Shown here: positions 19,624 through 27,653 of the stretch, piece after piece
Numbering within the stretch: the stretch's first letter is position 1
How the letters are laid out: every line of letters starts with the position of its first letter
Assembly (NCBI GenBank): GCA_000179315.1
Contig: ADZZ01000330.1
Span: 52,119-116,118, forward strand
DNA: 64,000 nucleotides
From: a delta proteobacterium NaphS2
GTDB lineage: Bacteria > Desulfobacterota > DSM-4660 > Desulfatiglandales > Desulfatiglandaceae
Direction: 5' to 3'
Position numbers and translations under genes: made by a program
The notes under the pieces: model-generated
The model's database searches: none
Told to the model about the DNA's origin: nothing
The model's input: only the letters and a program-made list of their open reading frames with translations

Positions 19624-19659
19624 CACGTGAAGTTCCATATCATAAATTCACTTGAAGTT
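19624..19659. promoter_or_regulatory. Short direct repeat upstream of kdsD
   Basis: CACGTGAAGTT (19624-19634) and CACTTGAAGTT (19649-19659) repeat with one mismatch, 25 bases apart centre to centre, in the gap between the divergent kinase and kdsD genes. The first copy overlaps the palindrome TCACGTGA. The spacing would suit a regulator binding two turns apart, but no factor can be named. Confidence 0.25.
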
Positions 19660-19779
19660 TCAGTTTTTTCTTTACGCCTTGAGATGGCATCTTCAAAATG
19701 CTAATAAAAGAAGTTATCTTAAAAATCAGGAAGATCTAAAGGATTTCCTTCATTTCGACACACCACAGGAATTTGGTCG

Positions 19780-20754
19780 ATGCTCATAGAACAAGCCAAA
19801 GAAGTACTCCAGATTGAGGCTCAAAGCATACTGGGGCTCATGGATCAAATCGGACCGGCCTTTGCCGAAGCCGTATCCCTCATTTTGAAGGCGCGCGGAA
19901 GGGTCATTTTGACAGGCATGGGAAAATCAGGGCTGGTCGCCAGAAAGATTTCGGCGACGTTAAACAGTACTGGGACCAAATCTTTTTTTCTCCATCCAGC
20001 TGAAGCCATTCACGGCGATCTGGGCATGGCCACGCCGGACGATATTCTGCTCGCCATCAGCAACAGCGGCCATACCGCTGAAATCAACAAAATTCTTCCC
20101 ATATTGAGACAGATGAAAGTCACGATCATCTCTTTTACCGGAGGACTGGATTCGCCCATGGCCCAACACAGCGATCTGGTCATTGACGTGGGCGTGGAAA
20201 GGGAAGCCTGCCCACTGGGACTTGCGCCCACCGCCAGCACCACCGCAGCCCTTGCCATGGGCGATGCCCTGGCAGTGGTGCTGCTTAAAAGCCGTCATTT
20301 CAGCAAAAAGGATTTCAGACGGTTCCATCCGGGCGGCAGCCTGGGGGAAAGACTTTCCTTTAAAGTGCGGGATGTGATGTCCACGGATGATCATATCCCC
20401 ATGGTATGTTTGGGATCGAATATTAGAGATGCACTTACCGAAATCAATGAGAAGAAAATGGGCGCCACACTGGTTGTGGATGGAGACCGAAAACTGGCGG
20501 GAATCATCAGCGACGGCGATCTGCGCAGAGCGCTTTCCCGAGGGGACGACATTTACCGCATGAAAGTTGAGGACATTATGAGTGCCACCCCCAAAACCAT
20601 CGATGAAGATGCCACGTCGGCGGAGGCAATCGCGTTGATGGAGCTCAGCGCCATTACCCATCTCATCATTGCGGATACCCATCAAAAAGTTAAGGGGATG
20701 GTTCATCTGCATGACCTGCTGGGGCGGGAAGGATTTAAAATCAATGGAATATAG
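19780..20754 (+). CDS. kdsD: Arabinose-5-phosphate isomerase
   Basis: A 324-residue enzyme that converts ribulose 5-phosphate to arabinose 5-phosphate, the first step to KDO for lipopolysaccharide. The SIS sugar-isomerase domain (about 30-165) shows GMGKSGLVARKISATLNSTG, the invariant histidines in HPAEAIHGDLG and SNSGHTAEI. Two CBS domains fill residues 205-320 (VRDVMS, GIISDGDLRR, VEDIMS). Domain order and length match KdsD/KpsF. The last 11 bases overlap the aldolase gene, so translation is coupled. Confidence 0.95.
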   Translation: MLIEQAKEVLQIEAQSILGLMDQIGPAFAEAVSLILKARGRVILTGMGKSGLVARKISATLNSTGTKSFFLHPAEAIHGDLGMATPDDILLAISNSGHTAEINKILPILRQMKVTIISFTGGLDSPMAQHSDLVIDVGVEREACPLGLAPTASTTAALAMGDALAVVLLKSRHFSKKDFRRFHPGGSLGERLSFKVRDVMSTDDHIPMVCLGSNIRDALTEINEKKMGATLVVDGDRKLAGIISDGDLRRALSRGDDIYRMKVEDIMSATPKTIDEDATSAEAIALMELSAITHLIIADTHQKVKGMVHLHDLLGREGFKINGI

Positions 20755-21694
20755 CCACGCGCCCAGGGGACTCATCGTCGATCTCATCACTCCGTTAAAA
20801 GACGGGGCCGTTGATGAAACCGGGCTCAAAAACCTGCTGGCACAGGTTTTGCCCCATGCTCAGGGACTGCTGCTGGCCAGCGCCCGGCACGGGGAAGGTG
20901 AAAACCTGAAACCGGCGATGCTGAATCAATTGCTGACCATAACCCTTGAAACCGTAGACGCCAGTCCGGTCGCTGTTTTCCTCAGGGCTACCGGGAATAC
21001 GGAACAACAAACCAGAGAGAATGTTCTGGCGCTTCAGAAACAATTATCCCGAGATCAACCCCGAAGTCCCCTTTTCTGGGTGGATACACCGCTTACCTAT
21101 CACAGTAACCGAGGACTCCCTGATTATTATCGAGACCTTCTCTCCATCACAAAGATGCCTTTGGTACTTCACAATGACCCGGACGCCGTGCACACAACAA
21201 AGACTTTCAAACGTCTCAACATCAGAACGGCGGTGCTAAAGGAACTGGCCCGGATAGAAGGGGTTGAAGGGCTCATCTTTTCAGGACCACTGGAAAGGGT
21301 CCATCATTATCAAAGAGCCTGTCGCACCAACCCGTATTTCAGGATTTATGACGGGGATGAAAAGCGTTTCCTGGAGTTTCCAAGCATGGGGGGAGTGGTC
21401 TCCGTCGGAGCGAATCTGGCACCGGGCCCATGGAAAAAAATCACGAGATCTTCCATTGGATTACAAGCGCACCGAGAGAATTATCCCGATCGTCTGCAAC
21501 AGATATGGGAACTGGGAGATTACTTGAAAAACATGGTTTCGCTTTATGGTCAAGGGACTATAAAAATGATCAAGACAATTCTTTCAGATATGGGAGTCAT
21601 CGGGACACCCGAAATGTTAACATCTGAAGCGGTTGAAGAAGAGCATATCAAACGCCTCAAGAAGATTATGCGTGACTTCGGAAATTACCCATAA
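20744..21694 (+). CDS. Divergent DHDPS/N-acetylneuraminate-lyase family aldolase
   Basis: A 316-residue TIM-barrel class I aldolase of the dihydrodipicolinate synthase superfamily. The family opening is visible (GLIVDLITPLKDGAVDETGLKNLL). The Schiff-base lysine is probably in AVLKELARIEGVEGL, and a Tyr is in TPLTYHSNRGLPDYY. The usual GTTGE substrate loop reads SARHGEGENL, so the substrate probably differs from aspartate semialdehyde. The start ATG at 20744 overlaps the kdsD stop. The coupling to kdsD suggests a role in 2-keto-3-deoxy sugar metabolism, but this is inference. Confidence 0.7.
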   Translation: MEYSHAPRGLIVDLITPLKDGAVDETGLKNLLAQVLPHAQGLLLASARHGEGENLKPAMLNQLLTITLETVDASPVAVFLRATGNTEQQTRENVLALQKQLSRDQPRSPLFWVDTPLTYHSNRGLPDYYRDLLSITKMPLVLHNDPDAVHTTKTFKRLNIRTAVLKELARIEGVEGLIFSGPLERVHHYQRACRTNPYFRIYDGDEKRFLEFPSMGGVVSVGANLAPGPWKKITRSSIGLQAHRENYPDRLQQIWELGDYLKNMVSLYGQGTIKMIKTILSDMGVIGTPEMLTSEAVEEEHIKRLKKIMRDFGNYP

Positions 21695-21700
21695 CGCCTT

Positions 21701-22606
21701 TTATTTTTCGATTTGATTTTGGCGATATTGAAAATAAGCGTCCCGCATGGCCACGTAGGGATCAAGGGAAGCATCTTTTAATGCCTCATACTCGCCGATG
21801 CGAAGGGATGTGTTGTTGACGATGTTAAAAGCGCGGGTGCTGAGATTGGGCACCCAATCCTCCAAAATGTAATCGAGAGGATTGAGGTAAAGGCCCCCCA
21901 CCCAACCGGCTGTGTCCCGCAGGCTGCTGGCCCCCAAAAAAGGGAGGTTCAGATAGAAACCCGGACCGATCCCGTAAAACGCAAAAACCTGACCTAAATC
22001 TTCATCCTGTACCGGATAATTGAGTGCCTGTTTGGCCACATCCTGAAAGCCTAAGAATCCCGCAGAAGTATTAACCATGAAGCGCACCAGAATAATACCG
22101 ACACTTTTCATCTTTCCCTGCAACAGACTGCTGACCAGCCGTATGGGCATGCTTAAATTGGTGAAAAAGTTCCGGATGGAAAGGCGCATCACATCAGGCA
22201 TCACCGCGCTGTAGCCTTCGGCGACGGGCTTAAAAAACCAGAAATAAGCCGCATCGTTAAACGCAAAGAAAGCGCGATTCATGGGTTCCAAGGGATCGGG
22301 GTAGAGCGTCTCCTCCGGATATCCGTCATCCGGCCACGCTTCGGCTTCTTCCGCATTTTGAGAGGGCTTCCCAGCCGTTGAGGGCGCTTCATGGTTTTCG
22401 GCTCCCGCCGTGGCGGCATCCTCGTTCAGCCGAGCCATTCGCACCAACTCGTGACCGGCCATATTGCGTTCAAGAACATCGGCTTCTTCTTCCAAATCGG
22501 TCCGGGAGTCAACGGTTGCGGCCCAACCTGTGCGTTGGCCACACCCGGCTCCCCAGCACATGACCCCCAGAATCAGTATGAACCATAAGCGATGAATATT
22601 TCCCAT
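21701..22606 (-). CDS. mlaA: MlaA/VacJ outer-membrane lipoprotein
   Basis: A 301-residue protein with a lipoprotein signal (WFILILGVMCWGAGC). After an acidic low-complexity linker comes the VacJ domain: DPLEPMNRAFFAFNDAAYFWF, LSIRNFFTNLSMPIRLVSSLL, RFMVNTSAGFLGFQDVA and DEDLGQVFAFYGIGPGFY. MlaA removes misplaced phospholipids from the outer leaflet of the outer membrane and passes them to MlaC. Start ATG at 22606 is chosen because GAGAAGG precedes it. It is the last gene of the mla operon; its stop lies six bases from the convergent aldolase. Confidence 0.93.
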   Translation of the reverse strand: MGNIHRLWFILILGVMCWGAGCGQRTGWAATVDSRTDLEEEADVLERNMAGHELVRMARLNEDAATAGAENHEAPSTAGKPSQNAEEAEAWPDDGYPEETLYPDPLEPMNRAFFAFNDAAYFWFFKPVAEGYSAVMPDVMRLSIRNFFTNLSMPIRLVSSLLQGKMKSVGIILVRFMVNTSAGFLGFQDVAKQALNYPVQDEDLGQVFAFYGIGPGFYLNLPFLGASSLRDTAGWVGGLYLNPLDYILEDWVPNLSTRAFNIVNNTSLRIGEYEALKDASLDPYVAMRDAYFQYRQNQIEK

Positions 22607-22637
22607 TAGGTGCCTTCTCCCAAGACCATTATGCATT

Positions 22638-23255
22638 TCAGTCTTTTTCCGCCACTTTTTCTTTTAGTTTCTTAACCAGCTCATTGTAGGAAGAGCGAAC
22701 GATGATACTGTTGAATTGCTTTCGATAGTTATTAACCATGCTCACCCCTTCAATGGAAATATCGTAGACCCGCCAATCGCCATTCAAGTCCTTCAGCCGG
22801 TAAAGAACTTCCACCTCAGTGTTGGAGTGGGTCAGTATTTTGGCGGTGACCGTTGCATATTTTCCATCGGTGCTCTCGTCCGTGTAAATCACCTTTTCAC
22901 CGGAATAACTCCCTACCTTATCCATATAGGTCCGTTCCAGCAATTTTCCGAAAAGTGTGATGAATTCCTTCTTTTCGGAGTCGGTCCTTTTCTGCCAGTG
23001 TCTTGCCAGAGACCTTTTGGTCATGGCTTCCCAGTCGAACCGTTCATCAACAGCCTGCCGTACGAGTTTTTCTCGCTTTTTTTCGTTCTCCGGCCCCTTC
23101 AGGGCAGGATCGGAGACCACAATCAAAATTCGGTCCGTGGTCTGCTTAATGTCTTCCGTGGGGGCGCCCGCAAAACAGGGTGCCGCCAGTATCAGCATGA
23201 GCAAAGCACCGCACAAAATTGATCGCCCGCAGGGCACGTTTTCGTATCTTCGCAT
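22638..23255 (-). CDS. mlaC: MlaC/Ttg2D periplasmic phospholipid-binding protein
   Basis: A 205-residue exported protein. It has a signal peptide (SILCGALLMLILAAPCFAGA) and the MlaC core: DERFDWEAMTKRSLARHWQKRT, FITLFGKLLERTYMDKV, then VEVLYRLKDLNGDWRVYDISIEGVS at the end. It ferries phospholipids between MlaA and the MlaFED complex. The start ATG at 23255 follows GGGAGG at eight bases; an upstream ATG at 23282 has no ribosome-binding site. It lies between mlaD and mlaA. Confidence 0.92.
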   Translation of the reverse strand: MRRYENVPCGRSILCGALLMLILAAPCFAGAPTEDIKQTTDRILIVVSDPALKGPENEKKREKLVRQAVDERFDWEAMTKRSLARHWQKRTDSEKKEFITLFGKLLERTYMDKVGSYSGEKVIYTDESTDGKYATVTAKILTHSNTEVEVLYRLKDLNGDWRVYDISIEGVSMVNNYRKQFNSIIVRSSYNELVKKLKEKVAEKD

Positions 23256-23287
23256 CAGGAGAGCCTCCCGGTTACAGTACAATTTAT

Positions 23288-23728
23288 TTAGAGTTTTCCG
23301 AAAACATAGTTTGAAATCAATCCTTCAAGATCCACGGCCGATTGTGTATCCCGGATTTTTCCGCCGGGACCGACCAGTTCTTCGGATCCGCCCGGCGTAA
23401 TTTCAATATATTTGTCGCCGATCAATCCACGGGTCTTGATGGAAGCGATGGCATCCTCCTGGATTTTTACATTCAGGGGCAAGTCCATCACCACGCGGGC
23501 CTGATAATCATAGAGGTTGACTTGTTTCACCCGGCCTATTTCCACGCCGGCAATCACCACGGAAGAGCCGGACTTAATGCCGCCTCCGTTTGAGAAAACT
23601 GCTTCCACTTCATAGCCCTGACTACCCAAGACCTCCAGTTTCCCGAGTTTGATGGAAAGGTACCCCAAACACAGAATCCCCAAGATCATGAACAGACCCA
23701 CGCACAACTCAAGATCAAATTTTCTCAT
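23288..23728 (-). CDS. mlaD: MlaD, MCE-domain substrate-binding component
   Basis: A 146-residue protein with one N-terminal membrane helix (CVGLFMILGILCLGYLSI) and an MCE domain (VEAVFSNGGGIKSGSSVVIAG, then GLIGDKYIEITPGG). It forms the periplasmic hexameric ring of the MlaFED transporter. The start ATG 23728 follows GGGGGA; a more upstream ATG at 23758 is weaker. Length and order (after mlaF, before mlaC) are standard. Confidence 0.92.
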   Translation of the reverse strand: MRKFDLELCVGLFMILGILCLGYLSIKLGKLEVLGSQGYEVEAVFSNGGGIKSGSSVVIAGVEIGRVKQVNLYDYQARVVMDLPLNVKIQEDAIASIKTRGLIGDKYIEITPGGSEELVGPGGKIRDTQSAVDLEGLISNYVFGKL

Positions 23729-23783
23729 TCGTCCCCCATTATGGTTAGGCGTCTTCAACCATTATATGAAATATATATAAAAT

Positions 23784-24503
23784 CTATCCATCCAGAAAAG
23801 CCCGAACCACCGGATCACGGCTTTCTCCGAAATCCGCCGGAGTTCCCTCCGCTCTTAAAAACCCGTCATGGAGCATGACAACCCGATCCACGATGGCAAA
23901 AACTTTCGGGATTTCGTGGGTAACGATAATACCCGTAAAAGAAAGCCGTCGGTGGCAGGAATCGATCAAGGTCAGAATGGACTGCCCCGTCACCGGGTCC
24001 AGGCCGGTGGTCGGCTCGTCAAACAGCATGATTTCGGGTTCCTCCACAAGTGCTCTGGCCAGGGCCGCACGTTTTACCATGCCGCCGCTGATTTGGGATG
24101 GAAAGCGATGTTCCGACCCGGTAAGCCCGACATTTTCCAACTCCATCATCACCTTTTCCCGAATCGCATGCCGACCAAGCTTGCTTTTCTCTTTCAGAGG
24201 AAAAGCAACGTTTTCGTAGACATCCAGGGAATCAAACAGCGCGCCCCCTTGAAATAAAAACCCCAGGCGTTCTCGAAAAGTCCGCAACGCTTCCCGTCCG
24301 GCCGTATTGATTTCCAGTCCGTCGACGGTCACGCTTCCTTCGTCCGGTCTCATGAGTCCGGCAACCTGCTTTAATAAAACACTTTTCCCGCCGCCGCTGC
24401 CCCCCACCAGGGCAACGACCTCTCCTTTTCCTATTTCGAAGGAAATGCCTTTTAAGACATGGTGACCATCAAAAGATTTTTTCAGGTTTAGAATTTTGAT
24501 CAT
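23784..24503 (-). CDS. mlaF: MlaF, ATP-binding subunit of the phospholipid transporter
   Basis: A 239-residue ABC ATPase. The Walker A motif is GGSGGGKSVLL, the signature is SQISGGMVKRAALARAL, the Walker B is EIMLFDEPTTGLDP, and the switch His is in IIVTHEIPK. The form SGGM and the overall pattern are typical of MlaF. It drives lipid transport together with MlaE and MlaD at the inner membrane. Start is ATG 24503, or TTG 24506. Confidence 0.93.
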   Translation of the reverse strand: MIKILNLKKSFDGHHVLKGISFEIGKGEVVALVGGSGGGKSVLLKQVAGLMRPDEGSVTVDGLEINTAGREALRTFRERLGFLFQGGALFDSLDVYENVAFPLKEKSKLGRHAIREKVMMELENVGLTGSEHRFPSQISGGMVKRAALARALVEEPEIMLFDEPTTGLDPVTGQSILTLIDSCHRRLSFTGIIVTHEIPKVFAIVDRVVMLHDGFLRAEGTPADFGESRDPVVRAFLDG

Positions 24504-24566
24504 CAATAAGATTACCCGGCCAAAGGCCCTTGTTCGCTCAAGATACCGTCATGGTTCCGCATCAAC

Positions 24567-25379
24567 TTAAAAAAGTATGGAGGTCATAAAATAATCCCAC
24601 ACAAGAATCAACACGGAAGAGAGCACCACCGCCTGGGTGGTCGCCTTACTCACCCCTTCCGAACCGAACCCTGTGTATATACCCGAATAGAATCCTTTAA
24701 AACAACAAACCCAGGCAATAATCACACCAAAGCTGAAGGATTTGTAAATGCCTTCAAGAACGTCTTTCATTTCTACATAATGGGCCATTTCTCCAAAATA
24801 GGTGCCAGCGCCGACACCCAGAAGCTCACCGCCGATCAGATAACCGCCAAAGATTCCCACCACATCAAAGATGGCGGTGAGCAAGGGAAGACAAATCACG
24901 GCGGCAAGGAGGTTGGGCACCACCAGATATCGGTAGGGATTGAGGCCCATCAACTCCAGCGCGTCAATCTGCTCGCTGATACGCATAATGCCGATTTCAG
25001 CTGTGATGGCCGATCCGGCCCTTCCCGTCACCATCAGGGCGGCAATGACGGGACCCAGCTCCTTAATCAGTGCAAGTCCCACCATGGGACCCAGAAACGC
25101 ATCCGAACCGAATCGGCTCAAGCTGTAAAACCCCTGAAATCCCAGTATCATACCGGAAAAAGCGCCGGTGAGTAGAATAAGCAGAAGGGACTGAAAGCCG
25201 ATGAAGCGAATCTGCTTGAGGCATCGGTAAATCTTAACGGGGGGCACAAAAGTGTAGAAAAGCGTGTTCAGAAAAAAAAGCCCCATGGCGCCCATTTTGC
25301 GGACATACGACAGTGTGGAAAATCCAAGTTTTCGGACCGCCATGGGAAGAAATGACGCAACCCCTTTATTATGTGTCAC
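24567..25379 (-). CDS. mlaE: MlaE, permease of the phospholipid transporter
   Basis: A 270-residue inner-membrane protein of the MlaE family with five to six hydrophobic segments. Family blocks are visible: GAFSGMILGFQGFYSLSRFG, ELGPVIAALMVTGRAGSA, EIGIMRISEQIDALELMG and RYLVVPNLLAAVICLPLL. The first start is GTG 25379; ATG 25343 is an alternative that gives a more typical N-terminus. It begins the operon mlaE-F-D-C-A. No MlaB (STAS) gene is next to it. Confidence 0.93.
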   Translation of the reverse strand: MTHNKGVASFLPMAVRKLGFSTLSYVRKMGAMGLFFLNTLFYTFVPPVKIYRCLKQIRFIGFQSLLLILLTGAFSGMILGFQGFYSLSRFGSDAFLGPMVGLALIKELGPVIAALMVTGRAGSAITAEIGIMRISEQIDALELMGLNPYRYLVVPNLLAAVICLPLLTAIFDVVGIFGGYLIGGELLGVGAGTYFGEMAHYVEMKDVLEGIYKSFSFGVIIAWVCCFKGFYSGIYTGFGSEGVSKATTQAVVLSSVLILVWDYFMTSILF

Positions 25380-25480
25380 AATTGTTCCGATGTTGAAATA
25401 TCCCTCGTTTTGTAATAACCCTTATACCGGTTCACAAAGAAAAAGTTCCATTTCTTCAAACAAGTGTTATGGGAGGCGCT

Positions 25481-25951
25481 ATGCCGAAAATAAAAATCAT
25501 CGTGGTTGGCAATACCAAATCCTCCTTCCTCAAGACAGGTGAATCACTTTATTTAAAGCGCCTCAAACACTACACGTCCGTGGAATGGATCGAAGTTAAA
25601 CCCGAAAAAGCAACAAAGGGAACCTTGATTGAAAGAGTTTTGACAGTGGAAGGGCGTTCCATTGAGAAAAGATTCCACTCAAGAGATCACATTGTTGTCC
25701 TTGATGTATCCGGGAAGGAATATTCTTCTGAAGCCCTTTCCAAACGAATCGAACGGCTGTCATTGAGGGGGCACGCGCTCTGTTTTGTGATCGGCGGTCC
25801 TTTGGGGATTTCCAAGGAACTCCTGGACCGGGCCCACGAAACGCTCTCACTGTCGAAATTGACCCTGACCCACGAAATGAGCCGCGTTCTGCTGCTGGAA
25901 CAACTCTACAGGTCATTCACCATCATTAGAGGCGAAAAGTACCATAAATAA
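25481..25951 (+). CDS. rlmH: 23S rRNA (pseudouridine-1915-N3)-methyltransferase
   Basis: A 156-residue SPOUT methyltransferase. The N-terminus KIKIIVVGNTKSSFLKTGESLY and the SAM-binding knot FVIGGPLGIS, followed by LSLSKLTLTHEMSRVLLLEQLYRSF, are characteristic of RlmH. It methylates Psi1915 in helix 69 on assembled 70S ribosomes. ATG 25481 is preferred to ATG 25469, because GGGAGG lies just before it. The gene stands alone, divergent from mlaE. Confidence 0.95.
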   Translation: MPKIKIIVVGNTKSSFLKTGESLYLKRLKHYTSVEWIEVKPEKATKGTLIERVLTVEGRSIEKRFHSRDHIVVLDVSGKEYSSEALSKRIERLSLRGHALCFVIGGPLGISKELLDRAHETLSLSKLTLTHEMSRVLLLEQLYRSFTIIRGEKYHK

Positions 25952-25994
25952 CGCCACCGTCTTTTGTTTCCGCCCCCCGTTGCCATGACATCAA

Positions 25995-26025
25995 AATGAT
26001 TGGCCTCCGTTGGAAGCCGATCATT
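25995..26025. terminator. Hairpin between convergent rlmH and response-regulator genes
   Basis: AATGATTGGC pairs with GCCGATCATT (one G-T pair) around an 11-base loop. It lies between two genes that end facing each other. The T content after the stem is modest on both strands, so its strength is uncertain. It may serve both transcripts. Confidence 0.5.
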
Positions 26026-26044
26026 CTGCACGCCGGTCTCTTGC

Positions 26045-26407
26045 TCAGCCCTTGGAAGCCTCAAGCGCCATGGCAATCTTGTTTTTCAGTTCGGACAGAT
26101 CGAAGGACTTTATGACATAAAAATCCGCGGCGATGGATTTCATGTTCTCCTTGAACGTGTCATAAGCCGTACATAAAACAACCGGCAGGTCATAGAATTT
26201 GTTTCTGATATCCTGCAGAAGGTCGAGACCGTTGTAATCCACCATTTTGATGTCCAGAACCACCAGGTCGGGCTTTTCCTCCTCAATCTTTTCGAGCAAC
26301 ATATAACCGTTCTCCGCCGTAATCACTTCGTAGCCGGCGTCACTCAGTTCTTCCGAATAAAGATATCGAATATGCTCTTCATCGTCTACTATCAGGATTT
26401 TGGCCAT
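26045..26407 (-). CDS. Single-domain response regulator (CheY-like)
   Basis: A 120-residue receiver domain with no output domain. The acidic pair is in VDDEE (residues 8-9), the phosphorylated Asp in VVLDIKM (about 52), the switch Thr in LCTAYD, and the Lys in YVIKSFD. It probably relays phosphate between kinases or binds a target directly. The window has two histidine kinases, but none adjacent to it. The start is followed by a standard receiver fold without deviation. Confidence 0.92.
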   Translation of the reverse strand: MAKILIVDDEEHIRYLYSEELSDAGYEVITAENGYMLLEKIEEEKPDLVVLDIKMVDYNGLDLLQDIRNKFYDLPVVLCTAYDTFKENMKSIAADFYVIKSFDLSELKNKIAMALEASKG

Positions 26408-26461
26408 AATTTCTCTCCACCAATCTTGAAAATTTCAACGGGAAACCTGGAATGTCCCGAT

Positions 26462-27310
26462 CTAATAAACATAAAACCCGCGACCGGTTTTTCGGCCCAG
26501 CCAACCGGCATCCACATATTTTCGCAGAAGCGGGCAAGCCCGGTATTTACTGTCACCCAGGCCTTTGTGAAGCACCTCCAGAATCGCCAAACAGGTATCC
26601 AGTCCAATCAGGTCGGCCAGTGCAAGGGGGCCCATGGGATGGTTCATGCCCAGTTTCATGATCTCATCAATATCTTTGGCTTCGCCCACGCCCTCATAAA
26701 GGGCGTATACCGCCTCGTTGATCATGGGCATGAGGATGCGGTTCGCGACAAATCCCGGAAAATCGTTGGCGGGTACCGGCGTCTTCCCCATTTTTACCGC
26801 CAGGTCCTGAGTTGTTTGCGCCGTCTCAGCATCCGTCGCCAATCCATTGATGATCTCCACCAACTTCATCATGGGAACCGGATTCATAAAATGCATGCCG
26901 ATCACTTTTTCAGGCCGCTTTGTGACAGCCGCGATTTTGGTAATGGAGATGGAAGAGGTGTTGGAAGCCAGGAAAGCCTCAGGCTTGCAGAACCGATCGA
27001 GATCCTCGAATATTTTCAACTTAAGTGGTTCATTTTCCGTAGCAGCTTCAACCACATAGTCAGCCCGAATCATATCTTCCAGTGACGTGGAGGCCTCAAT
27101 GCGGCCCAATATGGATTGCTGCTCCTCTCCGGTAATTTTTTCCTTTTTCACCATCCGCGAAAGACTTTTCTCAACGGTTTTATACCCCCGTTCCACGAAT
27201 TCGTCATTTATGTCATTCATCACAACGGACAAACCGCAGGCGGCGGCCACCTGCGCAATACCCGAACCCATCTGTCCGGAACCCACAACACCCAACACAT
27301 TGATCGTCAT
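26462..27310 (-). CDS. 3-hydroxybutyryl-CoA dehydrogenase
   Basis: A 282-residue NAD(P)-dependent enzyme oxidising 3-hydroxyacyl-CoA to 3-oxoacyl-CoA in beta-oxidation or butyrate metabolism. The Rossmann motif is [14 protein letters not shown] (residues 7-20). The catalytic segments [12 protein letters not shown] and [16 protein letters not shown] are intact, and the C-terminal dimerisation domain ([20 protein letters not shown]) is complete. Start is supported by AAGGAG. It lies 54 bases upstream of the response regulator on the same strand. Confidence 0.93.
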   Translation of the reverse strand: MTINVLGVVGSGQMGSGIAQVAAACGLSVVMNDINDEFVERGYKTVEKSLSRMVKKEKITGEEQQSILGRIEASTSLEDMIRADYVVEAATENEPLKLKIFEDLDRFCKPEAFLASNTSSISITKIAAVTKRPEKVIGMHFMNPVPMMKLVEIINGLATDAETAQTTQDLAVKMGKTPVPANDFPGFVANRILMPMINEAVYALYEGVGEAKDIDEIMKLGMNHPMGPLALADLIGLDTCLAILEVLHKGLGDSKYRACPLLRKYVDAGWLGRKTGRGFYVY

Positions 27311-27653
27311 ATCGATACTCCTTTGTCTTTGCTATTTTGATGGAAAAGTGTCCGGCTGCATGAAGCGAGCCACCTCTTCCTGAAACTCCTTAACAAAAAA
27401 ACTTACATTGAAATAGAAAACAGTACAAGCATAAACATGAGGTTCCGAGGAATTTTATTCATTTCGGGTTTCCATCCGGTAACTCGGGAAGAATTTCGCC
27501 ACAGCGCATCTGTACCATTGTCTCTTTGTGCTGCCGCATCTGTAGTTTTCTGCCTTCCGGCATTTCACTGGCAGCATGAAAAAACCTTTTTTCTTGCAGC
27601 AAGGGCCTGTGGTGGGCTAGTCTTCACCCTCAAAAAGACCGTAAGGAAACCCC

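Noticed and set aside
19960..20829. Minus-strand frame of 289 codons across kdsD
   Set aside because: Antisense shadow of kdsD and the aldolase; no domain.
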